A DNA stretch of 64,000 nt from Procambarus clarkii (GCF_040958095.1 NC_091185.1:19386218-19450217), one strand, 5' to 3'. Shown: positions 1-11,295, numbered from the stretch's first letter. Notes: a model not told the origin generated them from the letters alone. Program-made: numbers and translations.

Positions 1-144
1 AGGCTCATTGAAACAACAAGGGACCCAAGAGCTGCAAGCTTTCTTTTCCAGCGCCTCAGTGTGTCGATACAGAGGGGAAATGCGCACTGCATCCAGGGTT
101 CCTGCCCGCCATCTGAGGAGCTGGAGGAACTCGACAACCTATGA
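1..144 (+). pseudogene. C-terminal tail of an unidentified transposon-like ORF
   Basis: A reading frame is open from the first base through 47 codons and stops with TGA at 142-144. It includes the stretch FLFQRLSVSIQRGNA. The style resembles C-termini of decapod transposon proteins as I remember them, but I cannot name the family. The start lies outside the window. A polyadenylation signal follows about 50 bases downstream, as expected for the 3' end of an expressed element. Confidence 0.3.
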
Positions 145-193
145 TAACCATCTTTGTAACCCATATGTAACTCCTTTTTTGTAACAAAGTTCA

Positions 194-199
194 AATAAA
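194..199 (+). terminator. AATAAA polyadenylation signal
   Basis: AATAAA lies 50 bases after the stop of the open frame that enters from the left edge. It is plausibly the 3' end signal of that element. The hexamer is common by chance in AT-rich DNA. Confidence 0.35.
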
Positions 200-359
200 G
201 CATATATATATGTGTTCATACAAAAGAATGGGGGTGGTAGGAGAAGATAATATTAGTGTTCAGTGAGAAACCACAAGGTCTCCTCTGAATACTTTTTATT
301 TTCTTCTCCGAGGCTATGGGTCCCCACATTGGCACCAGAGGTGGTACCCTCACAAACTT

Positions 360-569
<210 letters not shown>

Positions 570-1022
570 CTAACAAGTCGATCCCCCTCTCTTTCTTACA
601 TGTATGGTCTTATAAAAACTCATAAGCCATATAATCCGGCAAGGCCGATTATTAGTTCAATTGGTTCGGCGGCTTATAAACTCTCTACGTGGTTAGTCAA
701 AGTTTTGTCCCCTATAGTTGGTACTATTTCCAACTCACACTTGACAAACAATGTGGACTTAGTTAATAAGCTATCCACACTGAATTTAAATTTTGATTTT
801 AAACTTATAAGTTTCGATGTGACCTCTTTATTCACTAAAGTTCCTGTTGATGATCTGTTAGAATTTCCACGTGAGGAACTGCCGAAATATAATTTGAGGT
901 TGCAGACCAATAAAGTATTGGAACTTATTAAATTGTGTATAAAAGACAATTATTTTAGTTTTAATGGAAAATGTTTCAAACAAACATTTGGTATGGCGAT
1001 GGGCAATCCCCTGTCCCCAGTT
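570..1022 (+). pseudogene. Penelope-like element reverse transcriptase, truncated
   Basis: The frame is open from inside the TA repeat and includes an ATG at 600. It carries the Penelope-clade motifs [38 protein letters not shown] and the box [13 protein letters not shown], in the usual order. The frame ends within a few codons of that box, so the FADD-type catalytic block, the thumb and any GIY-YIG nuclease are absent. The N-terminal part is replaced by the microsatellite. What remains is roughly fingers and palm A to B, about 140 residues of a protein usually longer than 600. It cannot be active. The 3' break abuts an unrelated antisense retroelement fragment. Confidence 0.85.
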
Positions 1023-1248
1023 TTAATGCATTCCACCTGTTAACTACTCTGACACTGAAAAAATTCTTTCTAATGTCTCATTCTTTCTAGTGGCTCATCT
1101 GGGAACTAAGTTTCCACCTGTGCACCCTTGTTTGTGTTCCACCCATGCTAAAGACTTTGTCTTTGTCCACTCTGTCAATTACCCTGATAATTTTGTAGGT
1201 GGTTATCATGTCTCCCCCTTCCTCTTTTGTTTTCCAGAGACATAAGGT
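1022..1248 (-). pseudogene. Non-LTR RT C-terminal block, antisense fragment
   Basis: The minus strand reads GDMITTYKIIRVIDRVDKDK, then RVHRWKL, a stop, and then [16 protein letters not shown]. This is the conserved C-terminal region of a common arthropod non-LTR (CR1/Jockey-like) reverse transcriptase. There is an in-frame stop after SSQMSH and a frameshift near 1235. The fragment is wedged between the Penelope remnant and the LTR of element A. It is the same kind of sequence as the tail expected after 37556, but it is not contiguous with that copy. Confidence 0.75.
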
Positions 1249-1257
1249 TAAACTCCC

Positions 1258-1862
1258 AGGGGAAATATTATAATTTATTAATAAGATTTAATTAATAATT
1301 ACCCTGATTGGATGACTCGCTAGATATCTAAGTGGTATTCCTAAATCTATTATTACTAGATAACAATAGCTAGATAGAATTGAAATCAAATAAAGAACAC
1401 TTCCCTTATTGTAGCCAAAAAAAAACATGCTGATGATAAAAGCTCTTTATATCCCATAACACTGTGTCCGGAGGAAAAATTGAGGAGTGGCTAGACTTGT
1501 CCACGTTAAATTTAATATAGTGTCCGCCTCTCCCTCCCACATCGGTTGTTCTTCAGATTCGTTTTATCAGGAAGTGGAAAGAGAGTTTATATTTAATCTA
1601 TTTTAGTACTCATAATTGAGGTGGTTCAAGGGAAATGTTTTAATGATGTTTACAGTGCAGAGACTGCAGTTTTAAGAAGAATTCTCAATATTATTAACTG
1701 GTTAATTTGATGATGAAATATTGCAATGATATCCCCATTTTCTTCCAAGGAAATTTCCACTGGAGCCTCATTTTCTATGAATGATTTGTTAGAACAAAAC
1801 AGCAGTAAAGTTATCTGCCTTTTGTATTAAATGTTAGTAAAATGATTTCGATTTTTCTGACA
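1258..1862 (-). mobile_element. 3' LTR of BEL-like element A (truncated)
   Basis: The block repeats in the same orientation at 7332-7572 plus 11238-11295. On the minus strand it begins TGTCAGAAAAATCG, matching the TGTCGGAAAATCCGACA start of the element B LTR at 44455. It continues with weak but collinear similarity to B (for example GGGATATCATT). The distal part corresponding to the TGTGGGGAAAACTG end at 6865 is missing, so the outer target duplication cannot be read. Divergence from its partner indicates an old insertion. Confidence 0.7.
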
Positions 1863-2379
1863 TACTTCTGGGGGAGGGGGGGGGCGGAACATGGGTCGAA
1901 GTCCAATATTTAGAACTGACGAACACCGTTACTCCTCAGAATTATTAGATTAATTTGATGTTAGTAGTTAGTAATGACATTTGTGTGTGTCAGCTCGTAC
2001 AGGACAAATGACCCATACTAGAGTTGCATGGGATGGAAGTCTTTAGGCGATTTCATTTCTTGGCTAACTCTTGTGAGGCAAAATTTCTACCCTAACTACG
2101 TTATATTTAACCCAGAGGACTGAATATGATCAATTACTACAGTCAAGTATGATTCTGGGATTGCAGTGGAATCAGTGACATTAGTCACAGTGACTTGAAG
2201 CTTGTTCAGGTTACTTGTCACTGATTAGCCCCTGAAGTCCTTGGAATACAACTCGATTAAATAATAAATGTATCAATGTCAGTCATCATATTTATAGTCA
2301 GCTATGCTCCTTTGTGCTTATTTGCTAGCTAGGAACCCCAATATATTCACCTGAGTTACAGGCTTTAATTGTAGAGCAT
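1863..2379 (-). other. 3' untranslated region of element A
   Basis: No coding potential. Minus-strand sequence between about 2100 and 2300 is collinear with 48530-48840 of element B (shared words around GTCACTGATT and a GTCACTGTGAC-like motif). It includes a G-rich run at 1870-1886 next to the LTR edge. It is read as the 3' UTR of an LTR element that has no pol region. Confidence 0.55.
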
Positions 2380-3860
2380 TTGCTACTTTTTTATTGACAA
2401 ATCTTCTCTGGGTTCCCTGGTCGAACAGCCCTCTGGTATAGACCCTGGCGGTCTTATTTTAGATGTTAAGTTGGGCAGTAAGCAAAGTTTCATTACTTTG
2501 CAACTTTGTCTATAGGACACTGATTTTCTGTTGTACCTTTCAGTACTGTACTGTGGTGGGAATGTCATCTACCACCTTCGGATTTGGAGACTATTTTCAT
2601 GTTTGCACAGTGATGCATGGTGCTTACGTCTTCTACACTTGTTGCAGGTGTTTAGTTGGGTTTCACAGTGGTCGATGTTGTGTGATTTGAGACACGTTGG
2701 GCATTTCCTCAATTCATCGAGTCTGTTAACACGAGTGTCTCAATCAGGATAAATGGTACAATGGTAGGTTGAATGTTTCTTTTTTTTTGCAAGACAAACA
2801 TGTCCCCCAACCAACCACACGCTTGGGAGTTACCTCTTTGGGTGAACTAGCAACTTGGATGAATCCGCTGCAGAAGTGCCCCTCACTGCCATATTTTCTC
2901 TACCTTGATGTCGAAGTAATTAGTTGATACTTATTTGGGGTATTTGTTTTACCCTTTAATTTACAATTATTTACTATTTCTGAACATTCGCAGGAGGCTT
3001 TAACTTCCTCATTTGCTCGTCGTTTGTCTATGTCAGAACGTAAACCTTCAGAGATGTCCTGTACTCCTAGTATGAGATTATTGTTATGTGTGCATAATTC
3101 ATCGAGTATATCACTGGATAGTTTTCATTGAATGACTACTTTGGTCATCCACTCAGCAGTGGTTAATTCAACCTTAAAACTGAATTTTCTTAATAGTTAC
3201 TCAAACTTCTAGCTGAAGGCTTATAAAATTTGCTGTCTGATCAGGTTGAGGTAAGTCCAGCAGTTGTAGTACTAGATATATGACCGCTTTCTCGTTGTAA
3301 GCATTATCCCTAGGACTAGCAGATAAATGCTGTCACTATTTCTATTTAAATTTTCTATTTCTGATTCAGCTTCACCATTAATTTCGGTTTGGAACCACGG
3401 TAAGTCAGTAGCCTCAGATATCGAGTTTTCAGAATTCACAGAGAATGTGGATAAATTATCTGAGAATTGCTAAATTTCTGGTTGTATAATATTGGATGAA
3501 GCTGTAATGGATTATTGATTTATACTTATTTGCTCTTGGCATTGAATAATTTTACCCGGACGTTCTTGGAACTCCTCAAATTGTGCCGTTTGGGCAAAGT
3601 GATGTTTATTTGGTCAAGGTGCGTATTTTGTTGGTCGAGGCATTGAACATAATTATTCGCTGCCTCTGTAGCCCTTATTTGTTTTTGATTGACCACTTCT
3701 ATGTGGCTTTCAAGTACTTTGGGTGTCATATATGACTGGATTAACTACTCACAATTGTTCAGTTGTTTAGTCACATGTTCTTGGTAACGTAGGTATGTTC
3801 CACGGTAAAACTTACTATTACTAGACATTTCAACTGTTGTACTGGCTGCTGAGTTCTGTC
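2380..3860 (-). pseudogene. Decayed BEL-like gag of element A
   Basis: Minus-strand translation in shifting frames follows the gag of elements B and C. It shows an N-terminal HVTKQLNNCE block near 3780 and a WMTKVVIQ.KLSSDIL segment near 3130. Zinc knuckles (CPTCLKSHNIDHC, then CNKCRRRKHHASLC) lie near 2640-2740. A protease-like region with the EGCSTREPREDLSIKK shadow frame follows near 2400. Many stops and frameshifts are present. No reverse transcriptase or integrase follows downstream toward the LTR at 1862. The order and strand fit an element transcribed leftward. Confidence 0.7.
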
Positions 3861-4613
3861 TTATTGACCCCATAAATTCGTAATGGAAATAACTAGGATA
3901 TTGGTTTGCTCATAAATTGTGAGCAAACACTGATGGTAAAATTTGCAATCACTGGGATAAAATCCTACCTCCTTGGGAGGTTAGCACATAAAAATAATAT
4001 ATGCATAATCATTCACAAATGATTTTAGTGGTAATCAGTGTCACTAGAAGTACCTAAAGGTTAGCTCCTCAAAATCCCCCCTGGTTGGTGTAGACACTAA
4101 TTAACACTCAAAGGTGCAGTGATTATAGGTAAACAATTATAAAAAAGGTAGATAATTATTGATACACAACAACTTGTGCTGGTATAAATCATCCTAAATA
4201 GGGTTTGCACAATTAATTAATGGGGCTAGTTGTTCAATAATTAGTACAAATAGTCAATGGTAATTAATACTACCCTGTATTGGACTGGCCATAAGTAAAT
4301 ATTATACAGTGAAAACTAGTGCAATAAATTTAATTGGGGTTATATTTTACGTGTTAAATAATTGTCTATTCAAGAGAATTTATATACACAATTGGTGTTG
4401 TTAGCCTCTTATTAACTTCTAGTATAATTTGGAAGAATTAAATCCTTTATTAGTCACTTCGCAAAATTAAACACCACAAATTTCAAGTGAGGTTTCAAAT
4501 TTCAAGTTCAACTCATTGAAACACAGCCACAATTTGGGTGGTTTTAATTTAAGCGGTAACACTCCGCGGTTATAACATTCCACGAATTTGGTGGTTAACT
4601 CCATCAGGCGGCA

Positions 4614-6713
4614 TTGAAATTGAAATTGAAATTGAAATAAGTTTATTGAGGTAAAATACACACAAAGGGATGAGGTAGCTCAAGCTATTCTCACCCCGTT
4701 CAGTACAATGTGTTAGTACATACATAGACACACATCACAAACAATAAACCTGTTACCAAACATTCTGAGATAAACATGTACATTTCCTCCTTCACAAGTA
4801 GTATGGTATCAGACGTACACAAATACTTTTATGACCTAGTTATACGGATAATTCAACAAAATATTACAGTCTTGGTGCAAAATTCTTATATCTCTCAAGA
4901 ATATCATCAACCTTTCCTTTGTGACACATCCAGGCTATTTGCTCAGGAACAGTCCTTATCTCAGTGTTTCTATATACATTAATCAACGGACAATCAAGAA
5001 CATAATGGGCAAGGGTGTGAGACCTTAACATACCACATAGTTTACACTTCGTGTCATTATCATGAACACCTATCCCATATTCCCAGTAATATTTGTACCC
5101 AAGCCTGAGCCGCATGTACACAGAGTCACTCCAAGCATTTCTCCTTTTACCATAAGTGAAATGGGTGTTTTGACTCACATACATGTAGTGTTGCATGGTT
5201 AGACGTCTCTCATACATTATCCCTCTCCTCTCCACTCCTGCCTGTGCCTGAATATTTCTGATTTTGCTTCTTATTTGTCTCATTGTGAATTCCCATTCAA
5301 TGTCAATTTGTGGTTTTGATGTGGCACGTTTGGCAAAGTCATCCGCCACCTCGTTGAGCACTATTCCAACATGAGATGGAATCCACATGAATTTCACACT
5401 ATGACCTTTCAGCTGTATCTCAGTTATTCTTCTCTTACAATCCTCAACTATAGACATGAAGACTGGGTTTCGACTGTTTAAGGACTCCAGTGCTCCTCGG
5501 CTATCGACAAATACAAAAACATTTTTGTCGTCATGACGTACTTCCTCCAAACACGCCAGAATGGCCTGCAGTTCAGCTTGTGTGGATGATATATAATTAC
5601 TAAGCCGGAGTTCAATTATCCTGTCCACAGTCCCAAACTCCGTATATTCCCTTATTAGGACACCACACCCTGCCCTGCCATCCTCCGCCACCGACCCGTC
5701 GCAATATACATGTAAACTGTTGCCTCTTGGTAACCGAGATATCATGCTTCCATACAAACACCGTAATTGTCCCGGTTCATGATGAATCTTTTTCACCTTG
5801 AGGGGTACAATTTCGACGTCTATTTTCTGTACTTTCCAGGGAGCAGACATATTACACTGTCGAGAGGGTTTACAGCAGTCAAGTACATCGTATTCCCTGA
5901 GGTCATGAGCTAATCCCCTCGTGTAGCGTGTCTCCCTCAGTTTCCTGGAAGTGTGTACGTCACTCAAGCAGGTCTGAACGCTCTCAAACAGCTTATCCCC
6001 TCCTTTTCTCCGCATGAAACGAATAGCTACTCTAGTGTTAATGTCACGGACTCTATCACACACACTCTGTAAATTTAATTCCATTCTCATTATTCAATCA
6101 TTGCATTTCTTTGACATCCAAGAATAATCCTCATAGCCTCGTTCTGTATCAGGTCTATTTTTTGAATTCTGCCTTGGCCTGTGTAAGACAAAACGGGTGC
6201 TGCGTAGTCTATCAGGGACCGAACAGTGCTTATGTATAACATCCGTAAGATAGGTACCCCAACACCTTTACCAGAAAAAGCCAGTGCTTTTAGAGGATGC
6301 AGACGGGCTTTACATAAGGTGCTGATATGATTTACTTCAGCATTTTTACTCTCACATGTGTATCCAACATACATGCCCAGATACTTGTACTTCTGAACAC
6401 GGCTCAGTTCCACACCATTTAGAGTAAGTGTTATATTTCTTCGTTTCCTATACTCATATTTGGTTTTATCTGCATTTATAACTAAGCCTAACTTGTGACA
6501 GGTTGTACCAAGTATGTTAAGAGCAGTTTGAATTTTGTTCCCAGAAGTGCCTTGTATAAGAATGTCATCAGCATATATGATCGTCGTGACCCCTGGAGGA
6601 TACATCTCCGATGCTAATCTGTTCATTAATACATTGAATAAGGTGGGACTTAATACTCCCCCTTGTGGGGTACCTAACTGAAACCTCCGTTCCTCAGACA
6701 TCATGAGGCTCAT
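4614..6713 (-). mobile_element. 5'-truncated RNase H-type non-LTR retrotransposon
   Basis: The 3' end is defined on the minus strand by AATAAA at 4642-4647, followed by four TTTCAA units (4614-4637), a typical simple-repeat tail. Coding sequence begins abruptly at about 6713, inside the RT palm, so the 5' part is missing, as usual for target-primed insertions. It lies in the leader of element A. RNase H plus a C-terminal CCHC places it in the I/R1/LOA-like group (family knowledge, not a search). Confidence 0.8.
4864..6713 (-). pseudogene. RT palm plus RNase H of the truncated non-LTR element
   Basis: Two overlapping minus-strand frames belong to one protein. The first (6713-6090, 207 aa) starts at FQLGTPQGGVLSP and has the catalytic YADD at residues 47-50, followed by thumb sequence. 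The second (6090-4864, 408 aa) has an RNase H domain with D131 (CDGS), E173 (TQAEL), D196 (VDSRGAL) and D250 after PSHVGI. It ends with a zinc-knuckle-like C349-C352-H-C367. The frames meet at TAATG. Removing one base of shift joins MIE to IMRMEL smoothly, so I read a 1-nt deletion rather than a coupled stop-start. The endonuclease and ORF1 are absent. Catalytic residues are otherwise preserved, suggesting a fairly recent copy. Confidence 0.85.
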
Positions 6714-6864
6714 GAGCTTGTCTTGTGACTGACTATTTGTTTATAATATATTGTTTACTGATTTATTAAGTCTGTTTATTCTGCTAATTATTTAGTAAAT
6801 TATTTATGGCACTAGATGTTATTATTGATCATAAATATGATCTAGGTACGAAGGAACATTAATG

Positions 6865-7572
6865 TGGGGAAAACTGACTTGTGGGATTATTTATTTATTT
6901 ACAATTTATATTTATATAGTGATTTATTTCTTATGTAAATTTATTTATCTTGATAATAGACTGTATGATGTTTAAAGTGGACTGTATGAGCTTATTCCCA
7001 CAAATCATTTCCAACACATTCTAAGCAGTTTATTAAATGATATAGTCTATCAATCAAAATTATTGATAAGTAGAGATTCACTACAGTATTAAGACCACAT
7101 ATATTAGTAAATAAAATTATAATACAGGTTATCGGCATAGTTGTTATGGCCTGGTCAACCAGATATGAACATGGATGAACACACCAACTGATACTCCTTG
7201 TGAGTGAGGCTGGTGGTACATGTTACCTGTTGTACCAGGTAGCTAGTGCTAATTCTTCTTTCCCTTCAATTACACCTGTCAAAGGGCAATCACAATAATA
7301 ATCGTAAACTATATATATATGACAGCTATGTCAGGGGAAATATTATAATTTATTAAATAAGATTTAATTAATAATTACCCTGATTGGGTGGCTCGTTAGA
7401 GTTGTAACCAGTATTCCTTAATCTATTATTGGCTAAATTCTATTTAGCCAACAATAGCTAAATAGAATTGAATTCATATTAAGATCACTTCACTTATGGT
7501 AGACGAAGAACGTGCTGATGATGGGAGCTCTTTACATCCCATAACACTTTATATAGAGGGAAAATTGTGGTA
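6865..7572 (-). mobile_element. 5' LTR of element A, proximal part
   Basis: On the minus strand the LTR ends at 6865 with CCCCACA, matching the CCCACA end of the B LTR. The neighbouring TTATTTATTTACAATTTATA (6880s) parallels the AT-rich end of B. 7332-7572 repeats 1258-1485. The LTR is interrupted at about 7573 by inserted sequence and resumes at 11238. Confidence 0.65.
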
Positions 7573-9545
7573 CGTCTTGGAGCTCCAGCGAGACTTTGTT
7601 TATGTTGTTGTTGTTGAGTTAGGGGCGACGACGATCGTGGGATCGGATGCACCCCGGCGTACCCGTGAAGGGTGAATTGCGAAGCCAGGAAAGGCGAAAC
7701 GGAAAGCCAAAACGCGAAACGAGTAACGCCAAGCACTAGAAACTAATATGCCACACGGCAAAGAAAAGCACAAAGGGAGAGGCAGAAGCACATAATATAA
7801 CAGGGCAAACAAACAGCCAGAGGGGCACACAGCATGTCATAGAGCAAATACACAGGAAATCAGAGCACATACTTGCCCGGGAACCGTACATTAAACACCT
7901 CCCAAAACACCCATTGCAAAGGGTCCCGTCCATCCACCGGGGACGCCATAACATCTGGAACCGGGGCAACAAACACCTGCAAACTGGGGACCCAGATGGT
8001 AGTACACATGAGGCGAGAAGTCGCTACTCGCCCCCACAGGAAGGGAACTTGTCCACCATGAAAGTACTCCGGTCCGTCAGACAGCAGTAACTCGGCAATC
8101 TTCGACCAGTGACCCGGCGGCATCACAGACGCCGGCAACACGTCCCCCAGGGCCCCAACGCGCACCCGCACCACAGGGGTACCCGCGGCCCCGGGCACAC
8201 CACCAGACGACAGCAGGGAACCCGGATGGCGCGCATCCTTCCGTAACGTCACCACCAGGCCACGCCCAGCACCCAGCACGTCCACACCATCCCTGGCAGC
8301 GGAAGCCACCACCCCTCACTCTTGAGAGTCTCCTGGTGGAGAAAGAACCGAAGGCACGTCCGAGACACAGGCACCTGCACCAGCAGACACATGAACCTCC
8401 GCCACCACGAACCGCGGAGACATCGACGCATCCGTATCCACCCCTTCAATACCCGAAGACCTGCAGTCACTGAAGTCACCAACGTTGGCCCTGGCAGAAG
8501 ACGAACGCCGGGAACGTTTGGGCACCGGCCGGATATCGTCAGAGCCAGTAAGTGACCAAGAAACACGGGTACCACGAGCCGGATGAACCGACGCCCGACA
8601 CAGAACGGCAGCAGCCTCCACCACAGGGGGGAACCGGGCCACACACGGCAGGAGGCTCCGCAGCCACCCCAGCACCCAGCACTTCCGGGACCCGAGTCAC
8701 GGACACAGGGCCAGGCGCAGCATCAGAAGACGAGGGAGAAGACAGCGACGTCACACAGGGAGCTCCAGGAAGGCCCACGGGAGCAGCTGGGACAGCGACA
8801 GGATCAGGCAGACCAACCGACGGTACCGCAATACCCGGAGGAGGGACGGCAACAACTGGAGGAATGTCAGGCGCCGCCAGGGGAGCTGCAGCAGCAAACG
8901 GGACGCGCACCTCCTCATCAACATCACCGGAGACTGCCTCCATAGGGAGCGGCGGGAAATCCTTGTCGTGGAACAAGTTGACAGGAGCAGCTGGGGCCTC
9001 AGAGCACCCGGCAGCCTGATGCCCCAACAGGACACACCAGAAACAGGTACGAGGCTGCCGGGCATAATACACCCGGACGTAGTATCCCATAAACCGGACA
9101 GAAGAAGGTATATCCGACCGCAGGCGCATCCCCAACGTGCGAATGTTTGTTCGCCTCCCAGCATACCGCCCCGAGGAGAGCGTGTTCACCCGCATGCTGA
9201 AAACAGTACCAAACCCTCCGAAGTAACGCCGGAGGAGGTCATCAGGGAACTCCAGGGGCGCCCCATGGACACTGACATAAGTCAGGGCACCACTGCGGTC
9301 CGAAATCGCCACAGACCCGGCATCATCTGGCAACGGCAACGTACGTCCCTCGAACCGACGGAGAGAAGTCCCGGTACTCCTCCTCCCCCACGGACTTAAT
9401 AACAACCCGATGGGCCGTAACTAGCTCCACACCGTAGATAGCTTAAACCGGGATACGAAGCATGTCACACATCACCATCTCGATGGTCGTATAACCAGCC
9501 TTACAAGTGAGCTCCAGGCCCACGGAGTTAAGTGTCGCGCTAGGG
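7573..9545 (-). mobile_element. GC-rich non-LTR element fragment (ORF1 region and 3' tail)
   Basis: This block is conspicuously GC-rich against AT-rich surroundings. On the minus strand it ends with (CAA)n at about 7601-7615, a plausible 3' tail. It contains only an ORF1-like gag and a short 3' region, so ORF2 (endonuclease/RT) has been lost. It sits inside the LTR of element A and is bounded on the right by piggyBac copy 1. Confidence 0.6.
7860..9545 (-). pseudogene. Non-LTR ORF1 (gag-like, CCHC) with frameshifts
   Basis: Minus-strand reading from about 9540 gives VGLELTCKAGYTTIEMVM, a stop, and AIYGVELVTAHRVV. The main frame (9405-8539, 288 aa) then has TLPLPDDAGSVAISDRSGAL, PSSVRFMGYYVRVYYARQPR and a zinc knuckle CFWCVLLGHQAAGC. 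A long Pro/Ala/Val-rich linker follows, and the reading continues in other frames to 7860 (SPVDGRDPLQWVFWEVF). This is the RNA-binding ORF1 protein of an arthropod non-LTR family. I count at least one nonsense codon (near 9450) and two frameshifts (near 8540 and 8312). The long plus-strand frames opposite are GC-rich shadows. Confidence 0.7.
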
Positions 9546-11237
9546 GCGGGGCGTGCGAGTTGCCGCGAATATATTTTCGTTCATTTTTTGTGCACAGTTC
9601 CCAATACAATTTAATTGTTTTTACGTGCCAATCCAATGTATAATGAACACGAACACTATATTATGCCAGTAGAACATTCGTACTGTCCGTAGACACTGTG
9701 TTACATGCATCACAAACAAGTTCACTTATCCTGCACAATTTCCAATGTATCATGTCTAATATATTTATATTTACACTTTATATATACACTGTACAGTATC
9801 ACACACTATATACAGACACCATAAACACACTCAGTACTCCGCGAGTGTGTGATATGCTGCAAAACAGCCAACGGCGCAGAGTGGCACCTTGCACTCCACG
9901 CACCAGGTGCTGATGCATCTTCGTTTTTGTTCTCTGCAGGTAGTGTTCCTGCATACTATACACGCACGTTTACTTTTCTCACATGATGCTGTGCCTGGCA
10001 TATACTCGAGCATATGTACTCAGAAGTTCTAATTACCCCTCAATCTGTCTGGAGCTGCGTGTGGCATTGTTGCTTGCACCCCGTGCGGTACAACGGAGTG
10101 CAAGCAACAATGCCATACTTTACTAGCAGCTGTGACACAACACCAGCACTGAATGTACGTATAGACTGTCTCCTGCCAGATTTTACTAGGTACATATTGA
10201 AGCAGTTGAGCACTGGCGATGGAACAAGGCTGTCTTTGCTCCAATAATCCTGGATGACAGCTTTCTCAGAGTGCTTCATCATCATGGTGAGTGCCAGAAA
10301 CATGTACATTTCGTCGATTGTCGTGTCCTTCCATCGCGTGAGGCGTGAGGCAGGTAAAAAGCCGTCGTCTATGAGGCTGTGAGCGAACCTGTTTGTCTCA
10401 GTCACAAGATGCGTCATGAATACATTGTCAAAATATGCCAGGAAATATTCCATGTCTGCCATATCGTCACCGCTATATGGGAATAATGGTGTAACACCAA
10501 CATCGCTATCATCAAACGTTGTTATTTGAGGGACAAATGTGGCGCAATCCTCCCACACAAGTACACCAGGGGGTTTGGTGTTAGCGCCAACACCATGGCC
10601 AATACCACCACGAGCACCAAGAACACGGCTTCGTCATCTGCTGCTGCTGCTGGAGCTGCGTGAGGGTATGCTAGGCACTGAGGCAGATTTACGTACTGTA
10701 GGCCTACCACGAATAAATGATGTTGAGGGGCCACTGTCGTTGTTGTCCACATGCTGTGAGACATGCTGCCGCCTGCCGCGGCGTGTTGCTGAGGCAACAA
10801 ATCCCCGCCTGGTAACACCACTGCTGCTCGTACTCGGGTCGTCCACACTACTTGTATCGAAGCCAATGTCACTGAAGCCCGAAAAAGATTCGTCACATGT
10901 ACTGTCGCTGAATAAACTACTAGCATCGGGGGACATACATGGTGGTGGTGATGATAACGGTGTTGACCCAGGGCGGCGAGGCGCATGTACTGTACACGCT
11001 CGCCACATCTTCCAATTCCGTCTCTCCCTCACTCATATCAGATCTCTGAGTAAGGTCTTTCTCTGGATCATAGTCTAGGTCATCCTCCATAGCACCGTCA
11101 TCAAACAAAATATTGCGTATTTCCTCCTCGGAGAGTCGTTTTCCATGACCGCGGGTCACTGTGGAGCGGAAGCTCCATGAGGATGCGTCAGACATGGTTG
11201 CTGCTGTGAAACTGAGGTTCCCCACAGCAGCGGGGCA
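9546..11237 (-). mobile_element. piggyBac-family transposon copy 1, internally deleted
   Basis: Collinear with copy 2 (about 18905-21420) at both ends. The 3' region shares GAGTTGCC and the AATATATTTTxG run near 9555-9580. The 5' region shares CAGACATGGTTGCT and a GCGGGG edge near 11190-11237. It is inserted within the LTR of element A beside the GC-rich non-LTR fragment. I could not find the TTAA duplication expected for piggyBac, so the outer limits are approximate. Confidence 0.7.
9831..11195 (-). pseudogene. piggyBac transposase, copy 1, catalytic core deleted
   Basis: The minus-strand start at 11195 gives MSDASSWSFRSTVTRGHGKR with an acidic, Ser-rich N-terminal region, frameshifted near 11030. 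The piggyBac DDE_Tnp_1_7 N-terminal block follows: YFLAYFDNVFMTHLVTETNR, DEMYMFLALTMMMKHSEK and DYWSKDSLVPSP. Next comes an abrupt jump at about 10205-10213 to VLNCFNMYLVKSGRRQSIRT and a Cys-rich C-terminal finger (CIVCRNTTCREQKRR, CVECKVPLCAVGC). Against copy 2 the deletion is about 838 bp and removes all three catalytic Asp regions. It is non-functional as an enzyme, although the C-terminal Cys-rich DNA-binding domain is better preserved than in copy 2. Confidence 0.8.
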
Positions 11238-11295
11238 TGCAATATTATCTGCCTATTGTATTAAATGTTAATATATGGTGTCGGTTTTTCCGACA
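11238..11295 (-). mobile_element. 5' LTR of element A, distal part after nested insertions
   Basis: TTATCTGCC-TATTGTATTAAATGTTA and the terminal TTTTTCCGACA repeat the edge of the left LTR at 1810-1862. On the minus strand it starts TGTCGGAAAAACC. About 300 bases present in the left LTR (1486-1790) are missing between the two right-hand parts. The nested DNA (7573-11237) therefore came with, or was followed by, a deletion. Confidence 0.6.

Larger units (their letters stand above)
3861..6864 (-). other. 5' leader of element A, split by a nested non-LTR element
   Basis: The parts 3861-4613 and 6714-6864 flank the nested element. On the minus strand they match the element B leader. Near 4030 they share a GAGCTAACCTxxAGGTACTTC block, and near 4450 a GTGACTAATAA block. 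Just inside the LTR at 6864 the minus strand has a decayed version of the primer-binding motif of B and C (TTCCTTCGTACC). The 4614-6713 interval is described separately. Confidence 0.55.

Noticed and set aside
8322-9399. Several plus-strand ORFs of 77-155 codons opposite the GC-rich ORF1
   Set aside because: Shadow frames in GC-rich DNA; the minus strand carries the recognisable gag motifs and zinc knuckle.
9526-9529. TTAA as the piggyBac target site of copy 1
   Set aside because: No matching TTAA at the other end; the tetranucleotide is common and lies within the ORF1 sequence.
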